From assembly GCA_950097015.1 (NCBI GenBank), contig CATNEN010000025.1, forward strand, positions 806,001 to 870,000: 64,000 nt of DNA. The letters run 5' to 3'. Source of the DNA: Macrostomum hystrix (lineage: Eukaryota > Platyhelminthes > Macrostomidae). A program made the translations under genes and the position numbers. This document shows positions 22,751 to 34,100 of the stretch, piece by piece (the stretch's first letter is position 1; each line of letters begins with the position of its first letter). The notes beneath the pieces are model-generated. The model was not told the origin of the DNA. It did not search any database and saw only the letters and a list, made by a program, of their open reading frames with translations.

Positions 22751-22754
22751 AACT

Positions 22755-23450
22755 CTCCCGTGTCTCATCTCTTCTCTCATCTCATCTCTCCGTGTCCAAT
22801 CTATCCAGTGTGTAATCCATCCCGTGTCTCATCTCTCCCGGGTGTCTCTCCCGTGCCTCATCTCTCCCGTGTCTCATCTCTCCCGTGCCTCATCTCTCCC
22901 GTGTCTCATCTCTCCTGTGTCTCATCTCTCCCGTGTCTCATCTCTCCCGTGTCTCATCTCTCCCGTGTCTCATCTCTCCCGTGCCTCATCTCTCCCGTGT
23001 CTCATCTCTCCCGTGCCTCATCTCTCCCGTGTCTCATCTCTCCTGTGTCTCATCTCTCCCGTGTCTCATCTCTCCCGTGTCTCATCTCTCCCGTGTCTCA
23101 TCTCTCCCGTGTCTCATCTCTCCCGTGTCTCATCTCTCCCGTGTCTCATCTCTCCCGTGTCTCATCTCTCCCGTGTCTCATCTCTCCCGTGTCTCATCTC
23201 TCCCGTGTCTCATCTCTCCCGGGTGTCTCTGCCGTGTCTCTCCCGTGTCTCATCTCTCTCGTGTCTCATCTATCCCGTGGTCTCTCCCGTGTCTCATCTC
23301 TCCCGGGTGTCTCTGCCGTGTCTCTCCCGTGTCTCATCTCTCTCGTGTCTCATCTATCCCGTGGTCTCTCCCGTGTCTCATCTCTCCAGTGTGCCATCTC
23401 TTCCGTATCTAATCTACCTGAGTCTGATCTCTCCCGTGTCTCATCTTAGT
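22755..23450. repeat. 16-bp minisatellite TCTCCCGTGTCTCATC, array 1
   Basis: About 42 units of TCTCCCGTGTCTCATC with occasional GGGTGTCTC variants. The same unit forms a second array at 24284-24695. Confidence 0.92.
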
Positions 23451-24176
23451 AAATCCGCCCGCTGTCGTTTCTTGAATCCTCTTTTTTTGGCACGCGAGGC
23501 ATTCGCAGCACTTGTGAGTTAGTCGAGCCAGAGTTAATTCTCGAACAGAAATCTATACAGTCGTGAAAGCAATATTTTTCGCATGAATTCTCACTGAGCC
23601 GAGATCACAGGCGAGCCGACAAAACTGCGGATCCTCATAGGGATTTCCGAGTCTTAGCTAGGCAAGTATGCACACAAAGTGGCATTCTTTGTTCCTCCCA
23701 TCAGCGGGTAACGTATTTAGCTGCGCCAACAGGCTAAACAGATTGGAGGAGTGGGGATCTGCGCTTTGAGGATGGGGAACGGGTTCTGCGCTTGGCGGCA
23801 AGCGAAGCGGCAAGGACCAGCTGCCAGTCTCCCAGTTGGATGGAGAGGGGCATCGCACGGGTGCCAAAGACAAAGAGAGAGAGGGCAGAGGAAAAATCAG
23901 ACACCGTGTCTGCCTCCCTACAAAAAATTGGGAATATTTCACTATGGGGATTAGGGGGGAAATAAAAAAGTATTTGCTTGGCCAGTCAGTTTTATAAAAG
24001 CGGGAAGCGACACCGGGGAGGCAACAGTTTTTCCGGTGGCACAGGGCGGCTTTAGGGATTCCATTCACGGTGGAGGTTAAGGGGATTTTTTTCCCTCCGA
24101 TGAGAGTTGAGAAAAAAGCTTGTTTCCGCAGATCGAATCGGAGAGAGAGAGGGGAGGGAACTGGATTTTTTTTCCA
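23451..24176. other. intergenic unique sequence between the two 16-bp arrays
   Basis: A 182-codon minus-strand open frame (23658-24206) shows no domain, signal or family resemblance and overlaps a repeated segment. I do not call it a gene. Confidence 0.5.
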
Positions 24177-24283
24177 AAATCCCATAGACAATCGGGAGCA
24201 GGACATGATATTGGCGCCTTGGCCGTGTGGAAAATCAGATTTTTTTACAAATAATTCACCTTCGTGTTTTGTTTAACGGACAG
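24177..24283 (+). repeat. ~107-bp direct repeat, copy A
   Basis: Begins AAAATCCCATAGACAATCGG and ends GTTTTGTTTAACGGACAG. A diverged second copy lies at 24701-24808, so the pair brackets the second 16-bp array. Confidence 0.8.
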
Positions 24284-24695
24284 TGTCTCATCTCTCCCGG
24301 GTGTCTCTCCCGGGTGTCTCTCCCGTGTCTCATCTCTCCCGGGTGTCTCTCCCGTGTCTCATCTCTCCCGGGTGTCTCATCTCTCCCGGGTCTCTCCCGT
24401 GTCTCATCTCTCCCGGGTCTCTCCCGTGTCTCTCCCGTGTCTCATTTCTCCCGGGTGTCTCATCTCTCCCGGGTGTCTCTCCCGGGTCTCATCTCTCCCG
24501 GGTCTCATCTCTCCCGGGTGTCTCTCGCGTGTCTCATCTCTCCCGGGTGTCTCATCTCTCCCGGGTGTCTCTCCCGTGTCTCATCTCTCTCGTGTCTTAT
24601 CTCTCGAGTGTATCTCATCTCGCCCGTGTCTCATCTCTCCCGGGTGTCTCTTCTCTCCCGTGTCTCATCTCACTTGTGTCTCATCTCTCCTGTGT
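24284..24695. repeat. 16-bp minisatellite TCTCCCG(G)GTGTCTCATC, array 2
   Basis: Same core as the 22755-23450 array, but richer in the CCCGGGTGTCTC variant, so unit spacing is less regular. Confidence 0.9.
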
Positions 24696-24700
24696 ATCAT

Positions 24701-24808
24701 AAAATCCCATAGACAATCGGTAGCAGGATATGATATTAACGCCTCGGCTGTGTAGAAAATAGTTTATTTCGTCAAATAATTCAGCTTCATGTTTTGTTTA
24801 ACGCACAG
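24701..24808 (+). repeat. ~107-bp direct repeat, copy B
   Basis: Diverged copy of 24177-24283, beginning AAAATCCCATAGACAATCGG and ending TTTTGTTTAACGCACAG. Confidence 0.8.
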
Positions 24809-25234
24809 ACGTGACACAGGATTAAAAAGCCCTAGGCTAGATAAATTTTTGAGTGTGCGTGCTTTTCCACTTTCTCTAGAAAGATTTCATCTAGGCACCA
24901 GTAAAACAGAAGACAGCCTTAATGAGAGCCGGTCAAGTCAAGTTTAGTCGAGTCCAGCCGCGATCGCTAATTGAAGGAGTGGCGGGTGTGGGGGGCACGG
25001 CTTTGGCGGAGCAACCGTGTGGAGAATGCAGAACATGTACATGTATTCTGTGTTATATAATACCGTATGCCAAGTCTTAATTATCGGCTCCGAGTCTAGT
25101 TCGCTGATTGGGCTACGAATTGTGACCCCTTGCCGATTCTCGAGTCTATGAATCTTGGCCGGTTCGATGAAATAATATGATTTGCTTAAATTAAACTGAA
25201 ATGTACAACTTGTTAATAATCTCATATAATTAAT
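24809..25234. other. intergenic unique sequence
   Basis: Nothing recognised. Confidence 0.5.
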
Positions 25235-25500
25235 TTAGCTAGGCCAGACCAGATGTACAGCCACAGCTATTGCGCAAGCACTTGAAATCGAAAATTGAGC
25301 ATCTTGCTCAATGACACTAATTGGTTCCCTTTTGAATGAGATTCGAACTCCCGACCACTCGTTTAGAGTGGTCCACTCGACAAGCCCCCAAGCCTTCTCT
25401 CCGCGGCTGCGCCCCAAATGAATGTGGCCTCGCTGCGGAATCGAGCTCAGGGACATTGGTGCGTGAGGCATAAGCGTTAACCGCTCTGCCACTCAGAACT
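25235..25500 (-). mobile_element. chimeric SINE remnant (family 2 joined to family 1)
   Basis: 25235-25362 matches the complement of family 2 (CCAGATGTACAGCCACAGC...TCGAACTCCCGACCAC). From about 25375 the sequence switches to the complement of family 1 (CAAGCCTTCTCTCCGCGG...CGGAATCGAGCTCAGG) through to a CTCTGCCACTCA head. Both parts are minus-oriented and truncated at the join. Confidence 0.7.
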
Positions 25501-26290
25501 TAAGCAACTATGATATTTTGAACAGGCTACTTAAAGTAGAGTAAGTTGGTAGTTCATGCTTTTTGCACAAAAAAGAAACGGAAGGAAATTTTGAACTCGA
25601 AAAAGCGTTTCTCTTTATATAAAAAAGGAAAGAGAACATCCGATTGAATCTGAGCTAAGGAAAACTATTTTATTATCAAAATCTGGCACCCTTAACAAAC
25701 ACTTTCTAATAGATAAGTTGAGCTGATGTTGTGCAATGCAGTGCAATAACCGACACAAGTACCTGTAATTAGAGCTGGCAAAATGCCACATTAAGATAAA
25801 ACTAAGCCTTCCCACCAATAAATCGATTTCTTAATTGCATTATTGTCAGACAAGCACGTATCTATGCCCATTGTTTTCTTCTTATTAACGAAAAATACTA
25901 GAAAATAGCTTAGCGAAATGGCGAAATACAAATATATATCGGCAAATAAACAGAGAAGTCCACATGCCCTGTCAACAGAATGCTTTTGGGACAAATTTTA
26001 CAAGCAAGATAGAAGAATGTAGATATTACTCATTCATAACAGAGAGGCTTAATGTATGTGGTGACATTTCAGCTATAAGCAAAAAACATGGGAACAAAAA
26101 AGCGAACCTCTTTCGCAAGGACAACAAATGTTACGAGCGTAATCTTTCCTCAGTAGATCAGGATATGCATTTTGAAAAGGAAAACATTGGGAGACATTTT
26201 TTGGGATGGTGATTGATGTTGGGATCTGAATTGGTATTTAATTTAGGAATTAGCTTGTGATTCAGGTTGGGATTTGGAACTGAAGTTTTA
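25501..26290. other. intergenic AT-rich sequence
   Basis: An 82-codon open frame at 25964-26212 lacks recognisable features. No gene called. Confidence 0.5.
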
Positions 26291-26295
26291 GGCCA

Positions 26296-26608
26296 ATTAG
26301 GGGGTGAGTGGCAGTGCGGTCTTACGCGTTTGCCTCGCCCCTCGCACCAAGGTCCCTGAGTTCGATTCCGTGGCGAGGCCACATTCATTTAGGGCGCAGT
26401 CGCGGAGAGAAGGCTTGGTGGCTTGTCGTGCAATTTACGCCCATGAGGGGCCAACCTCCAAGGCACAGTGAGAGTGTAAAATGCCAGATGTACACACCTG
26501 TGTGAGTGTGTGCTCAGGAGTCAGCAAAATGGGCAGAATTGCAGAATGGCTGCAGGACTAGTGTCACCAAATGATGTGCCATCGTCCACAGCCCTCGTGC
26601 GATTACAA
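26296..26608 (+). mobile_element. SINE family 1 copy
   Basis: Plus-oriented. Head GGGGTGAGTGGCAGTGCGG with B-box-like GAGTTCGATTCCG, body with GGAGAGAAGGCTTGG and AAGGCACAGTGAGAGTGTA, 3' end GTGTCACCAAATGATGTGCC. It has no clear (ATT)n tail. Confidence 0.78.
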
Positions 26609-27527
26609 GGATCATGATATTTATGAGGTAGTGATTTAATTTAGGGATTTGGATATAGGATTTTGTTTAGGATTGGAATTGGCATATGATTGTCAATAGT
26701 AACAGTATCAAGCAGATAACTTATTGGAAGAATTTTCGTGAATGACCCAGCTTACGCGTATAATAATCATCTTGCTTAATCCGAAACAAACAACAAAAAA
26801 ACAGAAATATGCTAGAAGAGCACATTTTCTTGAAGAGCAATATTGACAAACACAGCAGTGCTAATGATTGCGAGAAAAAGAGAAGTCAAACAATTCAAGC
26901 TACCTAGACAAAGACATGATAATTAAACAATAGATAAGCATTAAAATCGAAGTATAAAACCGATTGATTTCTATTGTAAATCGATGAACTCCTTATTGGC
27001 CCTAAACAAAACATTTAACTATTGTTTAAATTATTGCAGAAAGTTAACTAACAAAAAAAGCCTAAACTCGAGTCAAACAGCTTAACTTAGCTACGAGTAA
27101 TTAGTATTTTAGTACACCATGAACTAAGAAAGATAGAGTAAGATTAGATTAATGACATACTGGTCCCGCAAGCTTACAGGCGCTTTCAATTGCTGCAGAT
27201 TAAGGAATAGGAGAAAAAGAAGACAGTCTTTAAATTTGAAAGCACAAGGACACGTATGAATGCTCAACAATGGCTGTGCTAAAAAGTATTATTATAACAG
27301 AAGTGATTTTTTTAACTGTCTCCTCCATATATTTGAATTGGACGAATGCATATTACGAAGGCGATTAGGCGGTGATGCTTCCAGTGTTTCTAGGATAAAA
27401 CTCATCTATAGCTGCCTGCGGAGGGAGGGACAACAGATACAAACTTGAAGGGCATTAAACAATAAGTAAACTTAAAGTATTTCCAATCCATTTTGAGGGT
27501 TTGGTTCATGAAGTAAAAACTATTTGC
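26609..27527. other. intergenic AT-rich sequence downstream of mitoferrin
   Basis: No gene recognised. It would contain the mitoferrin 3' end if the 20-bp array is transcribed. I see no convincing minus-strand AATAAA here. Confidence 0.45.
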
Positions 27528-27815
27528 ACTGCGCTAGCCTGTTAGACAGTGCGCTAACCTGTTAGACAGTGGAATAGCCTGTTAGACAGTGCGCTAGCCT
27601 GTTAGACAGTGGACTAACCTGTTAGACAGTGGACTAACCTGTTAGACAGTGCGCTAGCCTGTTAGACAGTGCGCTAGCCTGTTAGACAGTGGACTAACCT
27701 GTTAGACAGTGGACTAACCTGTTAGACACTGGACTAACCTGTTAGACAGTGCGCTAACCTGTTAGACAGTGCGCTAGCCTGTTAGACAGTGCGCTAGCCT
27801 GTTAGACAGTGCATA
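27528..27815. repeat. 20-bp minisatellite (CCTGTTAGACAGTGCGCTAG), copy 1
   Basis: About 14 units of CCTGTTAGACAGTGCGCTAG, starting about 40 bp past the mitoferrin stop codon. The identical unit forms another array inside mitoferrin intron 1 at 29485-29795. Confidence 0.92.
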
Positions 27816-27855
27816 AGCCATTGGTTCAATTTAAACTGAAACAATTGCAATACGA

Positions 27856-28155
27856 TTACCTGCTGTCTATCACGAGCGAATTAACCTGACTGCCAGCTGT
27901 AGCAGCGGCTGCTGTGCTAGTCGCCGAAGCCGTAGCTGTCGCCGTAGCCGTCGCCGCTGCCCGGCCGCTCAGATACCATTTGAAGCTCTCATAGACTAGC
28001 CAGGAGATGGCTGTGCCGGGCATCTGGAAGACGACTCGAGCCTGCATGCCTTTGAAATAGCCGGCGAAGCCGTCTAGCCGGTAGACGGTGAACAGTGCGG
28101 AGCCGATCGATGCAACAGGCCTGAGCCGGCCCACTGCTTGCAGTGCGCACTGCTC
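27856..28155 (-). CDS. SLC25A28/SLC25A37: mitoferrin exon 3 (third carrier repeat, second half, and tail)
   Basis: The acceptor ATTGTCAG precedes GAGCAGTGC in phase 0 after NTQ. It encodes [20 protein letters not shown] and [11 protein letters not shown], conserved near the end of mitoferrins, then about 35 low-complexity residues coded by GCC/GTC-rich sequence. Confidence 0.88.
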   Translation of the reverse strand, partial: EQCALQAVGRLRPVASIGSALFTVYRLDGFAGYFKGMQARVVFQMPGTAISWLVYESFKWYLSGRAAATATATATASATSTAAAATAGSQVNSLVIDSR

Positions 28156-31100
28156 CTGACAATGGGGATTGCTTTACACTCGTGTAGGATCATCGGTACC
28201 GAGATCCCAAGGTTGCCGGGATCCAAGGCCTCAGGGAAAGGGTCCCAAGGTTTAAAGGGCGGGATACGAAGATTTCTGAATGCGGATTTCAAGATTTTGC
28301 GATCCGGATCCTAGGTTTCTTGAGCAGGAAGCAAAGGGATCGGATTCCAAGCTTTCGGTTTCGGGATCAGGATTTCTAGGGATCGGATTCCAAGCTTTCA
28401 GTTTCGGGATCAGGATTTCTAGGGATCGGATTCCAAGCTTTCAGTTTCGGGATCAGGATTTCTAGGGATCGGATTCCAAGCTTTCAGTTTCGGGATCAGG
28501 ATTTCTAGGGATCGGATTCCAAGCTTTCAGTTTCGGGATCAGGATTTCTAGGGATCGGATTCCAAGCTTTCGGTTTCGGGATCAGGATTTCTAGGGATCG
28601 GATTCCAAGCTTTCGGTTTCGGGATCAGGATTTCTAGGGATCGGATTCCAAGCTTTCAGTTTCGGGATCAGGATTTCTAGGGATCGGATTCCAAGCTTTC
28701 AGTTTCGGGATCAGGATTTCTAGGGATCGGATTCCAAGCTTTCGGTTTCGGGATCAGGATTTCTAGGGATCGGATTCCAAGCTTTCAGTTTCGGGATCAG
28801 GATTTCTAGGGATCGGATTCCAAGCTTTCAGTTTCGGGATCAGGATTTCTAGGGATCGGATTCCAAGCTTTCGGTTTCGGGATCAGGATTTCTAGGGATC
28901 GGATTCCAAGCTTTCGGTTTCGGGATCAGGATTTCTAGGGATCGGATTCCAAGCCTTTGGTTTCGTGATCAGGATGCCCAGGGATCGGGATCTTTATGTC
29001 TTCGGGAGTTTTGGGATATAGATATGCTGAGCTAACAAGAAAGACTAGACACAAATCTCACCTGAGTATTGAGCAGGGTCTTACAGACGTCCAACGGATT
29101 GGTGGATGCGGCAGCGCATGCGCCAGCAATGGCTCCGCTAACAACGTGCGTACTGGGCGCATAATTTCGCTGAGGATTGAGTGCGTCCTGAGCCAATTCG
29201 TAGGCATTGAAGTGCACAATGTGAAAGGGAATGTTCATCACCAGCTGGGTTGTATAAGCTCTATATAGAGCCGCGACGCCTTCGCTACGCAACACGGAAC
29301 GGAGGCAGTCCAGAGAATTGGCATAGGGAGAACGGTACACCTGAACTCGCTGCTTCACAGCTGCGGGTGAGATTGAGAGAGTGCGAATGGCGCGAAAAGA
29401 ATTCCTTTGTTTAGTAACATTTTTAATCTTTGTCTGAAGCTGAAAGACTATTGTTTGTTCAATAGACGCAAACCTGCTTGACTCTGTTAGAGAGTTCGCT
29501 AGCCTGTTAGACAGTGCGCTAGCCTGTTAGACAGTGCGCTAGCCTGTTAGACAGTGCGCTAGCCTGTTAGACAGTGCGCTAGCCTGTTAGACAGTTCGCT
29601 AGCCTGTTAGACAGTGCGCTAGCCTGTTAGACAGTGCGCTAGCCTGTTAGACAGTGGACTAACCTGTTAGACAGTTGACTAACCTGTTAGACAGTGGACT
29701 AACCTGTTAGACAGTGGACTAGCCTGTTAGACAGTTGACTAACCTGTTAGACAGTGGACTAGCCTGTTAGACAGTGGACTAACCTGTCATACAATGGGCT
29801 AACATTTAAGTGCCCTAACCTATTTAGGTATAGTGTGTTTAGCATGTTCTAAACTGCTTTTGATGTAGCTAATTGTGAATGACAGCAACATTGAAAGTCA
29901 GCAGTAGGCGCGTCAGTTTCTTTAATTTTTTTTAAATTCCGACAAAGCTACAAAGTACGAGATATATAGAACTGAGTCTAATCTGAGTATAACAACGGGC
30001 AGTGGCAATAGCAGTTGAATGAATACTCTTGCCTATCTCTCCGCACTGAATTAAAGTACCGATTACATGCTTATCTTTACACTCTACGCTCTACTTCACA
30101 GTCCACTTTACTGATATCTGTCTGAAATTATTGCAATTGAACAACTAACAAGCCATTCTCTCTTCTCTAACTTTTTTTAGTTCTGTATTTGCTACAACTT
30201 GTCTCGATAAGGACCGAAAAGTTTTTCTCTTACTCCTATTGGCTTAAAAACATTAAAAACATTTTAACAGTTTGCAACACTAGTACTCCCACAAAATAGA
30301 CAGCTACCATTCTTAGTAGACCGACCTACCAACTTAGTAGACTGAGCTACTATACTTAGTAGACTGAGCTACAATACTTAGTAGACTGAGCTACAATACT
30401 TAGTAGACTGAGCTACTATACTTAGTAGACTGAGCTACTATACTTAGTAGACTGAGCTACTATACTTAGTAGACTGAGCTACAATACTTAGTAGACTGAG
30501 CTACTATACTTAGTAGACTGAGCTACAATACTTAGTAGACTGAGCTACAATACTTAGTAGACTGAGCTAACATTCTCAGTAGACTGAGCTACCATTCTTA
30601 GTAGACCGATCAACCAACTTAGTAGACTGAGCTACTATTCTTAGTAGACCGATCTACCAACTTAGTAGACTGAGCTACTATACTTAGTAGACTGAGCTAC
30701 TATTCTTAGTAGACCGATCTACCAACTTAGTAGACTGAGCTACTATACTTAGTAGACTGAGCTAATATACTTAGTAGACTGAGCTAATATACTTAGTAGA
30801 CTGAGCTAATATACTTAGTAGACTGAGCTACCATACTTAGTAGACTGAGCTATTATACTTAGTAGACTGTATAATAGCTTAGTAGACTGAGCTAATATAC
30901 TTAGTAGACTGAGCTACTATACTTAGTAGACTGAGCTACTATACTTAGTAGACTGAGCTACTATACTTAGTAGACTGAGCTACCATACTTAGTAGACTGA
31001 GCTACCATACTTAGTAGACTGAGCTACCATACTTAGTAGACTGAGCTACCATACTTAGTAGACTGAATGCTATTTAAAATGCAAAGTTGAGAAAGCTAAA

Positions 31101-34100
31101 GTTTAAGAAATCTATATTTAGCATACTAGAAAGAATAATAAGCCAAATAAAAAGAACATTACTTTTCCCACCCTATTGCTTCATACTAGGATACAGGCAT
31201 CAATGTACTCAATAAGAACTAATTCTATTAAATCACATGATCCCTTTGTATTTGACTCTAGCGTCAATATAGTTATAAAGCAAATACTTTAAGAGCAGGT
31301 GGATTATCTTGTATAATCCCTTCAGTGCCAACTCAAGACTGACTGCAACTACCAAAAGCTTCCGAATCAACAGCTAGTACAGCGAACTGCAAACTCGACA
31401 TGTGGTAGAAATCAACTTTACGATTTCCATAATTTATGCCTAAGATCATAAGAGATTGTATGATCACCACTAGCTACCCACTGTCGTCTAGTAAATAGGT
31501 GCTATCTGCTCACAACCTACAGTCCTCTAATAGATAGCTGCTAGCTACTCACAACCCAAAGTCCTCTAGTAGACAGCTGCTAGCTACTCACAACCTACAG
31601 TCCTCTAATAGATAGCTGCTAGCTACTCACAACCTACAGTCCTCTAATAGATAGCTGCTAGCTACTCACAACCTACAGTCCTCTAGTAGACAGCTGCTAG
31701 CTGCTCACAACCTACAGTCCTCTAATAGATAGCTGCTAGCTACTCACAACCTACAGTCCTCTAATAGATAGCTGCTAGCTACTCACAACCTACAGTCCTC
31801 TAGTAGACAGCTGCTAGCTACTCACAACCTACAGTCCTCTAATAGATAGCTGCTAGCTACTCACAACCTACAGTCCTCTAATAGATAGCTGCTAGCTACT
31901 CACAACCTACAGTCCTCTAGTAGACAGCTGCTAGCTGCTCACAACCTACAGTCCTCTAGTAGACAGCTGCTAGCTACTTACAACCTACAGTCCTCTAGTA
32001 GACAGCTGCTAGCTACTTACAACCTACAGTCCTCTAGTAGACAGCTGCTAGCTACTCACAACCTACAGTCCTCTAATAGATAGCTGCTAGCTACTCACAA
32101 CCTACAGTCCTCTAATAGATAGCTGCTAGCTACTCACAACCTACAGTCCTCTAGTAGACAGCTGCTAGCTGCTCACAACCTACAGTCCTCTAGTAGACAG
32201 CTGCTAGCTACTTACAACCTACAGTCCTCTAGTAGACAGCTGCTAGCTACTCACAACCTACAGTCCTCTAATAGATAGCTGCTAGCTACTCACAACCTAC
32301 AGTCCTCTAATAGATAGCTGCTAGCTACTTACAACCTACAGTCCTCTAATAGATAGCTGCTAGCTACTTACAACCTACAGTCCTCTAGTAGACAGCTGCT
32401 AGCTACTTACAACCTACAGTCCTCTAATAGATAGCTGCTAGCTACTTACAACCTACAGTCCTCTAATAGATAGCTGCTAGCTACTTACAACCTACAGTCC
32501 TCTAATAGATAGCTGCTAGCTACTTACAACCTACAGTCCTCTAATAGATAGCTGCTAGCTACTCACAACCTACAGTCCTCTAATAGATAGCTGCTAGCTA
32601 CTTACAACCTACAGTCCTCTAGTAGACAGCTGCTAGCTGCTCACAACCTACAGTCCTCTAATAGATAGCTGCTAGCTACTCACAACCTACAGTCCTCTAA
32701 TAGATAGCTGCTAGCTACTTACAACCTACAGTCCTCTAATAGACAGCTGCTAGCTACTCACAACCTACAGTCCTCTAATAGATAGCTGCTAGCTACTCAC
32801 AACCTACAGTCCTCTAATAGATAGCTGCTAGCTACTTACAACCTACAGTCCTCTAATAGACAGCTGCTAGCTACTCACAACCTACAGTCCTCTAATAGAC
32901 AGCTGCTAGCTACTCACAACCTACAGTCCTCTAATAGACAGCTGCTAGCTACTCACAACCTACAGTCCTCTAATAGACAGCTGCTAGCTACTCACAACCT
33001 ACAGTCCTCTAATAGATAGCTGCTAGCTACTCACAACCTACAGTCCTCTAATAGATAGCTGCTAGCTACTCACAACCTACAGTCCTCTAATAGACAGCTG
33101 CTAGCTACTCACAACCTACAGTCCTCTAATAGATAGCTGCTAGCTACTCACAACCTACAGTCCTCTAATAGATAGCTGCTAGCTACTTACAACCTACAGT
33201 CCTCTAATAGATAGCTGCTAGCTACTCACCTACAGTCCTCTAATAGATAGCTGCTAGCTACTCACAACCTACAGTCCTCTAGTAGACAGCTGCTAGCTAC
33301 TCACAACCTACAGTCCTCTAGTAGACAGCTGCTAGCTACTCACAACCTACAGTCCTCTAATAGATAGCTGCTAGCTACTCACAACCTACAGTCCTCTAGT
33401 AGACAGCTGCTAGCTACTCACAACCTACAGTCCTCTAATAGATAGCTGCTAGCTACTCACAACCTACAGTCCTCTAATAGATAGCTGCTAGCTACTCACA
33501 ACCTACAGTCCTCTAGTAGACAGCTGCTAGCTACTCACAACCTACAGTCCTCTAATAGATAGCTGCTAGCTACTCACAACCTACAGTCCTCTAGTAGACA
33601 GCTGCTAGCTACTCACAACCTACAGTCCTCTAATAGATAGCTGCTAGCTACTCACAACCTACAGTCCTCTAATAGATAGCTGCTAGCTACTCACAACCTA
33701 CAGTCCTCTAATAGATAGCTGCTAGCTACTCACAACCTACAGTCCTCTAATAGATAGCTGCTAGCTACTCACAACCTACAGTCCTCTAATAGATAGCTGC
33801 TAGCTACTCACAACCTACAGTCCTCTAATAGATAGCTGCTAGCTACTCACAACCTACAGTCCTCTAATAGATAGCTGCTAGCTACTCACAACCTACAGTC
33901 CTCTAGTAGACAGCTGCTAGCTACTCACAACCTACAGTCCTCTAATAGATAGCTGCTAGCTACTCACCTACAGTCCTCTTGTGGATCATGGCTAGCTAGC
34001 TAATCACAAGTTAGAGCGGTCTAACGCGTTTGCCTCTCGCACCAAGGTCCCTGAGCTCGATTCCGCAACGAGTCCACATTTATTTGGACGCAGCCGCGGA

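Noticed and set aside
23658-24206. 182-codon minus-strand open frame
   Set aside because: No domain, signal or family resemblance. It overlaps a duplicated 107-bp noncoding segment and has no splice partner.
31515-33975. CRISPR-like array
   Set aside because: Units are contiguous with no unique spacers, and the locus is a spliced animal gene. It is a minisatellite.
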